From Adlercreutzia sp910585575 (GTDB lineage Bacteria > Actinomycetota > Coriobacteriia > Coriobacteriales > Eggerthellaceae): a stretch of DNA of 64,000 nt. The notes beneath the pieces are model-generated. The model was not told the DNA's origin and made no database searches. It saw only the letters and a list, made by a program, of their open reading frames with translations. A program made the position numbers and the translations under genes. The stretch is from NCBI RefSeq assembly GCF_951801035.1, contig NZ_CATOKT010000002.1. One strand, 5' to 3'. How positions within the stretch are numbered: the stretch's first letter is position 1; each line of letters begins with the position of its first letter. Of the stretch, positions 53,780-62,396 are shown piece by piece.

Positions 53780-53884
53780 AGCCCTGGCGAGAAGGCCGCG
53801 AAAGTGGTGAAGCTGAAAGAGGGCAAGGTGAAGGTGTCCGGCAGCAAGCTGGTGAAGGAGCCGAAGAAGACGACGAAGAAGTAG
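53780..53884 (+). pseudogene. C-terminal fragment of a beta-helix surface protein
   Basis: A 34-codon open stretch with no start reads EKAAKVVKLKEGKVKVSGSK and LVKEPKKTTKK before TAG. It matches the extreme C-terminus of the beta-helix protein at 17209-19101 (GKAKLVKIVSGKASVSGSKK) in pattern. In-frame stops lie directly upstream, so only the tail survives. Confidence 0.5.
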
Positions 53885-53901
53885 CCTGGGCTTGCTCGTC
53901 C

Positions 53902-53935
53902 GCGCCCCTGCCCGGGCGCGCCCGGGCAGGGGCGC
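53902..53935. terminator. Perfect 16-bp-arm palindrome between convergent ends
   Basis: GCGCCCCTGCCCGGGC and its exact complement are separated by two bases, between the pseudogene fragment and the 3' end of the carboxypeptidase gene. All G/C-rich and without a T-run, so a factor-assisted bidirectional terminator is the best guess. Confidence 0.5.
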
Positions 53936-53963
53936 TACTCGATGCGCCTGATTGCTGTTTCCG

Positions 53964-55247
53964 CTAGAACCACTTCTTAACGTACTTGATGAGCTTCTTG
54001 GTGTCGCTCCAACGCGCGTCGGACGTGGGGGCTCCCAGCACGACGGTCACGTAGGTGTTTCCCTTGTACTTGAACGCGCCCACGAAGCAGTGGCCGGCGG
54101 CGTTGGTGAAACCGGTTTTCACGCCGTGGATGCCCTTAATGCTGCCGAGCAGCTTGTTGGTGGATTTCACGGTGTAAGGGATGCCGTTCGTGCTGCGGAA
54201 TGAGTACGACTTCTTTTTCACGATGCTGCTCAGGTCGTTGCGATTCAGTACCTCGCGGGCGATGAGGGCCAGGTCGTGGGCCGAGGAGCCGTGGCCTTTT
54301 TGGGCCAGGCCGTGAGGGTTCTTGAAGCTAGTGTTAGTGCAGCCCAGTTCCTTCGCGCGCTTGTTCATCAACGACACGAACTTTTTCTCACTGCCGGCGG
54401 TATGGATGGCCAGCGCCTCGGCGGCCCCGTTGTCCGAGGGGATGAGCGCCATGTGCAGCAGGTTCTTCACGGTGATGGTGTCGCCGATGCTGCGTTGTCC
54501 CAGGTTGGAGTAGTCGGTGTTCGCCGCCTGCTTGGTGATGGTCACGCGGTCGGACAGTTCGTTGCGCTCGGCAGCTAGCAGGGCGGTCATCATCTTCGTG
54601 GTGCTGGCGTTTTGCCGCTTGGTGTTCTCGTTCTTGGTGAAATAGGTCTGGCCCGTGGCGGCGTTGACGATGACAGCGCTCTTCGCCTTCAGCTTTACGC
54701 TGGAGCGATTCTTCGTGGTGATGGTCACGCTTTTGCTGATCAGGCGCTCGGTGGTACTCGTGGCCTTCACGGCTACGCGCCAGGTGGAGCTGTTCGTCTT
54801 GCGCCAGGTGTTCGGGTACTTCAGGGTGACCTTGCCGTTGCTGGCGGTGGTGAACTTCGCCTTTGTCGACCATTTGCCCGTTGCGGGGTTGTAGCGCTGC
54901 AGCAGCACCTGATGCTTGCCCGCGGGGGAGATCTTGACGGCGTCCTTAATGGTGGACTTCGGGGTCTTGGTGAACGAGGTCTTCAGGCCGGTAATGCGCA
55001 GCTGCTTTTTTGCCGGCTGCGAGGGCGCAGAGGAGGCGCTTTGGGAGGTGTCCGGCTCGCTGGGGGTGGAGGTGTCTCCGGGATCGACAGGGGTCGTCTC
55101 GGACGAGGTGACGGTCTCGGTGGGGGAGACGGTCGTGGCGGCCGTCGGGTCGGCGGCGAAGGCGAGCGAGGGGCACGCGAGGGCGGTCGCCAGGGCCATA
55201 GAGAGGGCGAGTCGGAGTGTTTTTGCGAAAGGGGCACGACGGGTCAT
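53964..55247 (-). CDS. D-alanyl-D-alanine carboxypeptidase (S11 family)
   Basis: Trims terminal D-Ala from peptidoglycan stem peptides outside the membrane. 427 aa: signal peptide (1-31, SMALATALACPSLAFA), Ser/Thr/Pro spacer, an Ig-like domain (about 80-180, RITGLKTSFTKTPKSTIKDA), then the S11 serine hydrolase with Ser215-Thr-Thr-Lys218, Ser271-Asp-Asn273 and Lys377-Thr-Gly379. It lacks the long C-terminal amphipathic membrane tail of DacA. The Ig domain placed before the enzyme is unusual for DacA-type enzymes but fits the modular style of this region. Confidence 0.92.
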   Translation of the reverse strand: MTRRAPFAKTLRLALSMALATALACPSLAFAADPTAATTVSPTETVTSSETTPVDPGDTSTPSEPDTSQSASSAPSQPAKKQLRITGLKTSFTKTPKSTIKDAVKISPAGKHQVLLQRYNPATGKWSTKAKFTTASNGKVTLKYPNTWRKTNSSTWRVAVKATSTTERLISKSVTITTKNRSSVKLKAKSAVIVNAATGQTYFTKNENTKRQNASTTKMMTALLAAERNELSDRVTITKQAANTDYSNLGQRSIGDTITVKNLLHMALIPSDNGAAEALAIHTAGSEKKFVSLMNKRAKELGCTNTSFKNPHGLAQKGHGSSAHDLALIAREVLNRNDLSSIVKKKSYSFRSTNGIPYTVKSTNKLLGSIKGIHGVKTGFTNAAGHCFVGAFKYKGNTYVTVVLGAPTSDARWSDTKKLIKYVKKWF

Positions 55248-55354
55248 AGCGATCCTTTGAACGAGTTTTTGCTGGTGACAGTGTAAATTGTTCGAGAGGA
55301 TAACGCAACGTTCGCTGGCAAGAGGCTGCTGCGCGTTTCGCGGCGATGTCTCGG

Positions 55355-56554
55355 CTACTCGGTGGCGTGCGTTTCAGGTTGCTCTGCGTCTTTGAGTCTC
55401 AGCCACTGTTGGGCGCGCTCGATGTGCGGTCCAAAGCGACTGCCGAGCCATGCGAAGAACGGTTTTTCCAGAAGTGTGATGCGGGCGAAGTCGATGGCGC
55501 TGCAGGCAGCGAACACGAGTACGCCGGCAGCAAGGCTCAGGCCGAGGATGCCGAAAAAGCCGGTGTCGTACACCCAGGCGAAGTGCGGCCAAATCCAGGC
55601 GCGCATGATAGGGTTATCGTGGATGAGGTAGATGCCCAGGGTGGTCTTCGCCACGGTATTCACCCCCTTGAGCGAAGGGATGGACAACCGCTGGAATACC
55701 ATGAGTAGGCCCACGGAGGCAAAGAACGTGGGCACCATATACTGCCAGATAAAATAATCGGGGAAGATGAGGGTAAAGCCCCAAGCGCGCTGAGCATAGC
55801 CGATAACGGCCATACTAGCCCAGACGAAGAGCACGCTGAAAATGGCGGTGCGGCCGCCGCCCCAGCGCGCAATGAACGCGGCGGGATCTAAACGGCTGAG
55901 CACGGCGGTGGTTTCTGCGTCGCTAGACCCGCTCGACGTTGCGAACGCGCTTGCGTTGCTGGCTTGCGCGCTATTGTTTGTCCCCTGCGTCTCGAAGCGC
56001 TCGCGCACCCAACCGCCCAGCAGGTAGATATAGAAGAACCACACCAAATCCGACCCAATGGGATTAAAGGTGCTCGCCGTGGGCAGGAGCGATAGCGTGA
56101 CAAACCCGACGGCCATAACGCGACTGCGTGCCGCGGGGGAGAGGTGGCGCCAGGCAAGGTTCAGGAGGGGGCTCGCTACCATCAGGGCAACGTAGCAGGT
56201 GATGAACCAGTACTCGCCCGAAACTACAGGGAGCACTGCTTTGCGCAGCTTCGTTTCCGTAATAAGGCTCGGATCAACCAACAGGAAGATGAACAGGATG
56301 ACGAAGGAGTAGAACCAGGTTTCCAGCAGTACGCGCAAGAGGGAGGCAAGCTTTAACTGCGACCGCACCATAAAGTAGCCGGTAATGAGCACGAAGCAGT
56401 TGACACCGAGTTTTCCGCCGAAGCTGAGCATCTCTACTGCCACATCCGAGGCCAAAGGGCCGCTCTCGGGCCAGGCGCCATGGACGCTGAAGTGGAACAG
56501 GATGATCATGAACATGCTGGCAATGCGCAAAAGTTCGATGTTCGAGCTTCTCAT
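55355..56554 (-). CDS. Acyltransferase family 3 membrane protein (OafA/YrhL-like)
   Basis: 399 aa with about 10 helices. The N-terminus SSNIELLRIASMFMIILFHF with the following SVHG is the conserved opening of acyltransferase 3 proteins (catalytic His in LFHFS). The end is cytoplasmic and charged. Members O-acetylate surface glycans or peptidoglycan. No SGNH partner domain is attached. A low-complexity segment (residues about 190-220) separates helices. Confidence 0.87.
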   Translation of the reverse strand: MRSSNIELLRIASMFMIILFHFSVHGAWPESGPLASDVAVEMLSFGGKLGVNCFVLITGYFMVRSQLKLASLLRVLLETWFYSFVILFIFLLVDPSLITETKLRKAVLPVVSGEYWFITCYVALMVASPLLNLAWRHLSPAARSRVMAVGFVTLSLLPTASTFNPIGSDLVWFFYIYLLGGWVRERFETQGTNNSAQASNASAFATSSGSSDAETTAVLSRLDPAAFIARWGGGRTAIFSVLFVWASMAVIGYAQRAWGFTLIFPDYFIWQYMVPTFFASVGLLMVFQRLSIPSLKGVNTVAKTTLGIYLIHDNPIMRAWIWPHFAWVYDTGFFGILGLSLAAGVLVFAACSAIDFARITLLEKPFFAWLGSRFGPHIERAQQWLRLKDAEQPETHATE

Positions 56555-56754
56555 GGGTCTCCTTGTCGTGGTGATCGGTACTGCTCACTCTGCGCCTACT
56601 TTTCAGTTCCGTCAAGAAATCTTCGGCGCGGAGGGGTCTGTCGACTTGCTAGCTATAATCGAAAAGGTCAGAGAACAAGAGGCGGAAGGCTCGCGGCCTT
56701 TCGCTGCCAAGGCGGGCGCAGTCGGATTGCGCCCCTGCTCCGAAAGGAACTACC

Positions 56755-57471
56755 ATGATGGATCGCAAGGCTTTTCGTGCCCTGAGCTCGGGTTTGTACC
56801 TTATTACTTCTCATATCGGGGAGCGCAAAGTGGGCTGCGTGGTGAACACGTTCTTGCAGGTGGCATCCGAGCCTCCCACCGTTACCGTTGCCCTCAACAA
56901 GGAGAACGCCACCACGGAAGCGGTGCGGGAGACGGGTCGGTACGCGGCCACCGTTCTTTCCCAAGATGCCCCGCTGGAACTTATCGGCACCTTCGGCTTC
57001 CACACCAGCGCCGACACCGACAAGTTCGCTACCTGCGACTATGCGATCGATGAGGCCGACATTCCCTATGTGAAGGCCCATGGCCTCGCGCGCTTCTCGG
57101 TGCGCGTTACCGAGACGATCGATGTGGGCACGCACTATCTGTTTGTCGGCGTGGTGGAGGAGAGCGAAGTGCTGGCCGAGGGCGAGCCGCTTACCTACGC
57201 CTACTACCATGCGGTGAAGGGTGGCAAGACGCCGCCGAAGGCCGCCAGCTACAACCCCGAGGGCGATCCGGAAGGCTCGGCTGCGGCAGCTCCCGCCCCT
57301 GCGTCCGCCGATGCCTCCGCCGACGAGGCGCCCGCGGCAGGCAAGCGCGTAGCCTGGCGCTGTATGATTTGCGGCTATGTCGAGGAGGGCTATCCCGACG
57401 GCTTGCCCGAGGACTACTCCTGCCCCATCTGCGGAGCCCCCCGCGACATGTTCGAGCGCATCGAGCTCTAG
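56755..57471 (+). CDS. Flavin reductase-like domain fused to rubredoxin (high-molecular-weight rubredoxin)
   Basis: 238 aa. Residues 1 to about 165 are a flavin reductase/FMN-binding domain (GLYLITSHIGERKVGCVVNT, TVTVALNKENATTEAV, FGFHTSADTDKF). An Ala/Pro linker (about 165-195) joins a C-terminal rubredoxin (WRCMICGYVEEGYPDGLPED, then YSCPICGAPRDMFERI) with the four Fe-binding Cys. Such Hrb fusions pass electrons from NAD(P)H to flavodiiron proteins for O2 or NO removal in anaerobes; no flavodiiron gene lies in this window. A TATAAT at 56654-56659 is a possible -10. SD GAAAGGA. Confidence 0.88.
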   Translation: MMDRKAFRALSSGLYLITSHIGERKVGCVVNTFLQVASEPPTVTVALNKENATTEAVRETGRYAATVLSQDAPLELIGTFGFHTSADTDKFATCDYAIDEADIPYVKAHGLARFSVRVTETIDVGTHYLFVGVVEESEVLAEGEPLTYAYYHAVKGGKTPPKAASYNPEGDPEGSAAAAPAPASADASADEAPAAGKRVAWRCMICGYVEEGYPDGLPEDYSCPICGAPRDMFERIEL

Positions 57472-57636
57472 TCGGCTGCTTTCTGTCCATTCTGTCGAAA
57501 ACCCTGACGTGCGGGGTCTTCCTTGGTAACCTACGGTTTTACGCGACCGCCTCGCGCTCTTTGCGGGGCGCCGCGTTCGCGCATCGTCAAACGTGACGGC
57601 CGATGCGCCGTGAGTCGACCGTATAGTAAGGAGGAA

Positions 57637-57650
57637 GGCGCCCAGGCGCC
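57637..57650 (+). promoter_or_regulatory. Small hairpin between a strong SD and the LCP start codon
   Basis: TAAGGAGG (57627-57634) is 22 nt from ATG 57657, too far for normal initiation. GGCGC (57637-57641) and GCGCC (57646-57650) between them can pair with a 4-nt loop and shorten the distance. Confidence 0.35.
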
Positions 57651-57656
57651 GCTCAT

Positions 57657-58970
57657 ATGGCTAACAGAATGGGAAAGCACTCGGCACCGTTGAGCTCGTC
57701 GGGACGGCGTCCCGCCCACTCCGCGGATGTCGCCTCCTCGCGTTCGCGCCAAAGTCGCCGTACGGCGGCAACAACGGATTCGTTTGCCGGACGCTCGGCA
57801 GCGTCGCAGGGCCTCGGCTCTTCTTACCCTGCGGGTGGGGAGCGCTCTTACAATGCCGCCGACAGTTTGGCCCGCGCCCGGCAGGCTCGCAAGAAGGGCC
57901 GCGGCAAGAAAATCGCCCTCGGCATCGCAGCCGCACTCGTGGTTATCCTGGTAGGAGCCGGCACGGCGGTGGGGCTGTACCTGAACAACCTCAACAGCAC
58001 CATCCAGGACGGCATGGACGAGGAGCAGAAGACCGCCCTGCTGGAAACCCTGGCGCCCGCCGAAACCGAGGACGGCTCCTACTACGTGGCCATCTTCGGC
58101 AGCGACGCGCGCGAGGGCGAGACCGTAAGCCGCTCCGACGTCACTATGCTCGCTCGCATTGATGAGAACACGGGCGTTGTCGACCTCATCTCTGTTCCGC
58201 GCGACACCATGATCGAAATCGAGGGCCAGGGCAAGCAGAAGATCAACGCTGCCTACGCTTTCGGCGGCCCCTCGGGCGCGGTGAAAACTCTCTCCGAGTT
58301 CGCCGGCGTGCCCATCAGCCACTATGTCGAGGTGCACTTCGACGAGCTGCAGAACGTCGTGGACGAGCTGGGCGGCATCCAAGTGAACATCCCCGAGAGC
58401 TTCTACTCCGACACCAGCGGCATTACCCTCGAGGCCGGCGAGCAGACCATCAACGGCGCCGAGGCCTTGGCCTTCGCCCGCGAGCGTCACGCTACGCGCG
58501 CTGGCGACTTCAGCCGCGCCCAGGCCCAGCGCCTGATCATCGAGGCCATTGTCGAGAAGGTGCTTCAGGCCTCTCCTGCGGAAATCCCCGGTCTCGTGGA
58601 GTCGCTCGCTCGTTGCGTGACCACCGACTACTCCGTGCAAGACCTCATTTCCCTGGCCCTCACTTTCAAGGACAAGGGCCTCACCATGTACTCGGCCGCC
58701 TGCCCCAGCTACACGCTGAACGAGAACGGCGTAAGCTACGTAGGCACCCAGTACAAGGAGTGGCAGGACATGATGCGCCGCGTGGACGCGGGCCTCGATC
58801 CGAACGACACGAAGGCCGAGATCCCCGAGCCCCAGGCCAGCGATGAGAAGCTGGGCGCCGCCACCAACGCCCGCTCGCCTCAGGACTACGAGGACCTCGT
58901 CAAGGACGCGCTTACCACCGATGACGTCATCGATGTGGAGAAAAAGTCGGACAAGGAATCGGGCGAGTAG
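57657..58970 (+). CDS. LytR-CpsA-Psr (LCP) family phosphotransferase
   Basis: LCP enzymes attach lipid-linked teichoic acids or capsular polymers to peptidoglycan. 437 aa: a Ser/Arg-rich cytoplasmic arm (1-80), one TM helix (about 84-106, IALGIAAALVVILVGAGTAV), then the LCP domain: IFGSDAREGETVSRSDVTML, LISVPRDTMIEIEGQGKQKI, the conserved Arg/Asp set, HYVEVHFDELQNVVDELGGI, and LAFARERHATRAGDFSRAQA. It probably anchors one of the polymers made by the locus at 13-46 kb. Start codon choice is uncertain (ATG 57657 or 57666). Confidence 0.92.
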   Translation: MANRMGKHSAPLSSSGRRPAHSADVASSRSRQSRRTAATTDSFAGRSAASQGLGSSYPAGGERSYNAADSLARARQARKKGRGKKIALGIAAALVVILVGAGTAVGLYLNNLNSTIQDGMDEEQKTALLETLAPAETEDGSYYVAIFGSDAREGETVSRSDVTMLARIDENTGVVDLISVPRDTMIEIEGQGKQKINAAYAFGGPSGAVKTLSEFAGVPISHYVEVHFDELQNVVDELGGIQVNIPESFYSDTSGITLEAGEQTINGAEALAFARERHATRAGDFSRAQAQRLIIEAIVEKVLQASPAEIPGLVESLARCVTTDYSVQDLISLALTFKDKGLTMYSAACPSYTLNENGVSYVGTQYKEWQDMMRRVDAGLDPNDTKAEIPEPQASDEKLGAATNARSPQDYEDLVKDALTTDDVIDVEKKSDKESGE

Positions 58971-59000
58971 CGCCTCTGCGGCTTGCAACAGAGAAGCATC

Positions 59001-59035
59001 CGTGACGGCAGTGCGCTCAGGCGCCTGCCGTCACG
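59001..59035 (+). terminator. Hairpin after the LCP gene
   Basis: CGTGACGGCAG and CTGCCGTCACG form an 11-bp perfect stem with a 13-nt loop, 30 bp after the LCP stop and just before the next gene. No T-run follows, so termination is uncertain; it may instead limit readthrough. Confidence 0.45.
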
Positions 59036-59053
59036 CTGGTTGAAGGAGCGGAA

Positions 59054-60514
59054 ATGACGACCTATTCATCTCGTTCATGGGCGGCGTGCACGGCGGGGGC
59101 TCCGCTGCAGACGCGCACTTCGAAATTGCTCGCGGTCTTGCTTGCCGCGTTGTTGACGGTCGCGCTATGCCCGATCGCCCCTGCCTTCGCCGCCGAAGCC
59201 GGCGGCACCGAATCCCCCGGCACAGACGCCATCACTTCCGAACCGACGGCTGAACCAGAGCCCACGGCGTCACTGACAAGCAAGGCGAAGCTCGAGGGCG
59301 TTGCCGGATGGCGGACGGTGCAGGGAAGTGCCAAGGCGGGGCGCACCTCAGGGTCGAAGGCGCTGACGGCGGTGCGCTTAACGGTGAAGAGCAACCAGAC
59401 GGGATCCATTGTCTATCGCGCCTACGTGGCCGGCAAGGGGTGGACGTCGCAGGTCAAGAACGGCGCTGTCTGCGGCACGAAGAAGGCCTCTCAGCCTATT
59501 CAGGCACTGCGCATCAAGTTGACGGAAGCGCTGGCGAAAAGCTTCACGGTGTATTATCGCGTCAACCTGGTGGGCTACGGCTGGACGGGCTGGGGCAAGA
59601 ACGGCGAGTCGGTGGGCGCGCGCAAGCTGGCAAGCGTGCGCGGCTATCAGGTAAAGCTGGTAAAGAAGGACTCCAAAGCTCCCGGATCGCGCCAGAACCG
59701 CTACTTCTCTGCCGGCCAGAGCAGCGCCGAGTACTACTACGCCCAGGGTGGCAAGACGCGCCCGCAGCTCATCAAGGCCATCGCCAAGGCGAAGGGCAGC
59801 GGCCTGAGGGCGTTTGGCGCGAAGTACTCGCTCAACACGAAGGCGGCGAAGAAGTTGAAGGCCGCCATCAAACAGCTGGGCCGCTACAAGCTCAGCTTCG
59901 TCATGATCGACCTGAAGACAGGCGCGGGTATCAGTTACAACCCGGGCAAGGTGCAGTACAGTGCCAGCGCCATCAAGGGCCCCTATGTGGCGGCGGTGAA
60001 CAAGTACCGTGCCGGCAGCGCGGCCAGCGCCCACGGCACCATGAGCAGCACCATTAAGGTTTCCAGCAACGAGGGCTATGCCAGCTTGCGTCGCCGCTTC
60101 GGCCATAGCCCCATGCTGAAGATGATGGGCTATTGCGGCATCTCGTCGTCCGAGATGAACGGCGGCCGCAACTACACCTATCTGTCCTCGCGCACGCTGG
60201 CGAAGTTGTGGATCGGCACCTACTGGTACTATTATCGCCAGACGAACGCCCGCTCGGCCAAGGTGCGCAACCTGCACGCTCACCCGCTGAACTCCTTCAT
60301 CGACCAGGCTCTTTCTACGCCCACACGCACGAAGCCCGGCTGGTTCCCCGGCGGCGGCTACAACGTGCAGAACGACGCCGGCGTGGTGCTGGTGGACGGG
60401 CGGCCCTATGTGCTGGCGGTCATGAGTTCGGCTTGCGGTCAATATGGCAAGTTGAAGAACTTGGTGCGGGCCATCGACGGCGTGCATGCCGACATGGTGA
60501 AGCAGGGTTTCTAG
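59054..60514 (+). CDS. Secreted ChW-repeat protein with serine beta-lactamase-fold domain
   Basis: 486 aa. A signal segment (about 24-50, LAVLLAALLTVALCPIAPAF), two ChW (hydrophobic-W) repeats (YRAYVAGKGWTSQVKNG, YRVNLVGYGWTGWGKNGESV) at about 95-210, then a class A-like serine hydrolase: Ser305-Ala-Ile-Lys308, a Ser-Ser-Asn motif shortly after, and a Lys-Pro-Gly in the place of KTG. It resembles penicillin-recognising enzymes, but activity on antibiotic or wall peptide cannot be told. The ChW part is clearly related to that of the next gene. A short hairpin overlaps its stop codon (60513-60531). Confidence 0.83.
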   Translation: MTTYSSRSWAACTAGAPLQTRTSKLLAVLLAALLTVALCPIAPAFAAEAGGTESPGTDAITSEPTAEPEPTASLTSKAKLEGVAGWRTVQGSAKAGRTSGSKALTAVRLTVKSNQTGSIVYRAYVAGKGWTSQVKNGAVCGTKKASQPIQALRIKLTEALAKSFTVYYRVNLVGYGWTGWGKNGESVGARKLASVRGYQVKLVKKDSKAPGSRQNRYFSAGQSSAEYYYAQGGKTRPQLIKAIAKAKGSGLRAFGAKYSLNTKAAKKLKAAIKQLGRYKLSFVMIDLKTGAGISYNPGKVQYSASAIKGPYVAAVNKYRAGSAASAHGTMSSTIKVSSNEGYASLRRRFGHSPMLKMMGYCGISSSEMNGGRNYTYLSSRTLAKLWIGTYWYYYRQTNARSAKVRNLHAHPLNSFIDQALSTPTRTKPGWFPGGGYNVQNDAGVVLVDGRPYVLAVMSSACGQYGKLKNLVRAIDGVHADMVKQGF

Positions 60515-60594
60515 CGCCCTGCATGGGCGCTCGGGCGCGCAGACGTTTCGGCGACTTCTGGTCGGCCCCGACGACTCCCTGGGCGCCTCTTTGA

Positions 60595-60635
60595 GCGAAC
60601 CCCTCCGGCGACCCCCGGCGAACCCCTTCGGCGAC
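60595..60635 (+). repeat. Direct repeat of 18 bp
   Basis: GCGAACCCCTCCGGCGAC (60595-60612) recurs with one mismatch at 60618-60635 in the 287-bp gap before the L,D-transpeptidase gene. No function is evident. Confidence 0.6.
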
Positions 60636-60709
60636 TCGTGCTCGGCCGGAGGGTGAATTCCGCAGCCCCTCTCTTACGCATCATTTCCCCACATAAGCGC
60701 AAATATTGG

Positions 60710-60739
60710 TTGTGACGGCCCGTCGATGATGGCTATAAT
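60710..60739 (+). promoter_or_regulatory. Promoter of the L,D-transpeptidase gene
   Basis: TTGTGA (60710-60715), 18-bp spacer and TATAAT (60734-60739). The start site would fall near 60746, which excludes ATG 60748 as the start and supports ATG 60802. Confidence 0.7.
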
Positions 60740-60801
60740 GCAAAGCTATGCAACACGACGGCGGGGGAGCCGTTGGATGGGACTTGAAAGTGAAGGTTGT
60801 T

Positions 60802-62142
60802 ATGGAACGAATTGCTGTACCTTTTTGGAAGCGCGCTATGGCAGTGACCCTGTCCGGTGCGCTGGCGGTGACGCTGTGCCCCGCCTCCGCTTTGGCCGAC
60901 GAAGCGGCTGAGCCGCGCGTCGTCGCGGTCGAGGGAGCTGCCGTTGAGCAAAGCGCCGAGTCTGCCCTTGCGGCTGATGAGGCGGTTGTGGCCGCTTCGG
61001 CCGTTGCGCCTCAGGCCGATGCTACGGCCATCGACGTCGATCAGCCCGCTACTACTCCCGACCAGCCCGCTACGCCCAGCACGGGCGATGAGGCGAACCC
61101 GGGCACCACGCCCGAAACGCCCAACCCCGGCACCACGCCCGGCGGCAGCACTAGCACCGAGGGAGACAAGAAACCAGCGGCCATCAAGCCCCAGCCGAAG
61201 CCGAAGCCGCTGCTGTCCTTCAAAACGGCGGCCAAGCTGGCTGGCGCGAAGTGGCAGAAGGCTGCAGTAAGTACCAAGACCCTGCAGAGCAAGACCATGG
61301 GCGAGACGGTTACCACCCGTCCTTTGGCCGCTCTGCGTATCTACAACAACTGCAAGAATATCACCGGCTCCATCAAGTACAGCGTGTACATGAAGGGCAG
61401 GGGCTGGTCGAAGACGGTAAGGGACGGTAAGACTGCCGGTAACGGAAAAGCGAAGAACCCCGTTCAGGCCATTAGGTTGAACCTGAGTGGTGAGCTGGCC
61501 AAGCAGTACAACGTGTACTATCGCGTGTACCTGACGGGCCTGGGCTGGACCGGCTGGGGCCGCAATGGTGCCAAGGTGGGTGCACCCAAGCTGTCCAACG
61601 TGAAGGCCTACGAGGTCAAGCTGGTGAAGAAGACCAACAAGAAGACGAACAAGACGTACAACAGCAAGAAGAACCGCACCACGGCGCTCGTCACCACCAA
61701 GTCGGGCACGGAGATGAAGACCCAGATGGCCATGGCCGCCAAGGCCCAGAGCCAGACTTCGTCCACCAAGTGGCTTATCCTCGTGGACACGAATAAGAAT
61801 CGCGTGGAAATTCTCAAGGGCCAGAAGGGCGACTGGAAGGTGCACAAGTACTGGAAGTGCACCAGCGGTGCCTACGGTTCGCGCACGGTGCGCGGCAAGT
61901 TCACGATTGGCAGCAGGGGCCTGTACTTCGGCAACGAGAAGGGCTATACCTGCTGGTATTGGACGCAGTTCTACGGCAACTATCTGTTCCACAGCGTGCT
62001 GTACAACGTGGGCAGCAAGAGCTCCGTCCAGGACGGCCGTCTGGGCATTAATGCGTCCCACGGCTGCGTGCGTCTGGCGCTGAGCAACGCCAAGTGGATT
62101 AACAAGAACATCCCCAGCGGCACCAAGGTGTGGACGTACTAG
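60802..62142 (+). CDS. Secreted L,D-transpeptidase (YkuD) with ChW repeats
   Basis: 446 aa. Signal peptide (about 1-33, AMAVTLSGALAVTLCPASAL), Ala/Val and Pro/Thr spacer, two ChW repeats (YSVYMKGRGWSKTVRDGKTA, YRVYLTGLGWTGWGRNGAKV), a Lys/Asn linker and a C-terminal YkuD domain with His420-Gly-Cys422-Val-Arg in NASHGCVRLALSNAKWI. L,D-transpeptidases make 3-3 peptidoglycan cross-links or attach proteins. ATG 60802 has AAGG 5 nt upstream. Ends in a strong terminator. Confidence 0.92.
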   Translation: MERIAVPFWKRAMAVTLSGALAVTLCPASALADEAAEPRVVAVEGAAVEQSAESALAADEAVVAASAVAPQADATAIDVDQPATTPDQPATPSTGDEANPGTTPETPNPGTTPGGSTSTEGDKKPAAIKPQPKPKPLLSFKTAAKLAGAKWQKAAVSTKTLQSKTMGETVTTRPLAALRIYNNCKNITGSIKYSVYMKGRGWSKTVRDGKTAGNGKAKNPVQAIRLNLSGELAKQYNVYYRVYLTGLGWTGWGRNGAKVGAPKLSNVKAYEVKLVKKTNKKTNKTYNSKKNRTTALVTTKSGTEMKTQMAMAAKAQSQTSSTKWLILVDTNKNRVEILKGQKGDWKVHKYWKCTSGAYGSRTVRGKFTIGSRGLYFGNEKGYTCWYWTQFYGNYLFHSVLYNVGSKSSVQDGRLGINASHGCVRLALSNAKWINKNIPSGTKVWTY

Positions 62143-62209
62143 GGAAGCGTAGCGCAAAAGGCAATGCGTCAACTATAACGGGAGCGGTTGGCAAAACTGC
62201 TCCTTCTTG

Positions 62210-62243
62210 GGGCGAGTCGATAGAGCGGCTCGCCCTTCTTTTT
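62210..62243 (+). terminator. Rho-independent terminator of the L,D-transpeptidase gene
   Basis: GGGCGAG (62210-62216) and CTCGCCC (62229-62235) form a stem with a 12-nt loop, followed by TTCTTTTT. Confidence 0.8.
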
Positions 62244-62307
62244 ATAAGAAGTCCTGTTCAGGTAAGCAGTATTTTTGTAGCTTTAAGCGGTTTCGGGGCG
62301 CATTTCG

Positions 62308-62337
62308 TTGCTCTTCCGTCGTTAATGGTGGTACTAT
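62308..62337 (+). promoter_or_regulatory. Promoter candidate of the GH25 gene
   Basis: TTGCTC (62308-62313), 18-bp spacer, TACTAT (62332-62337), 59 bp upstream of the ATG. The SD is AAAGGAA. Confidence 0.5.
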
Positions 62338-62396
62338 TCATGCACTTTGCTGACGGAAATAGCGCCAGCGTCAATCGAGTGTTAAAGGAAGCTTAC

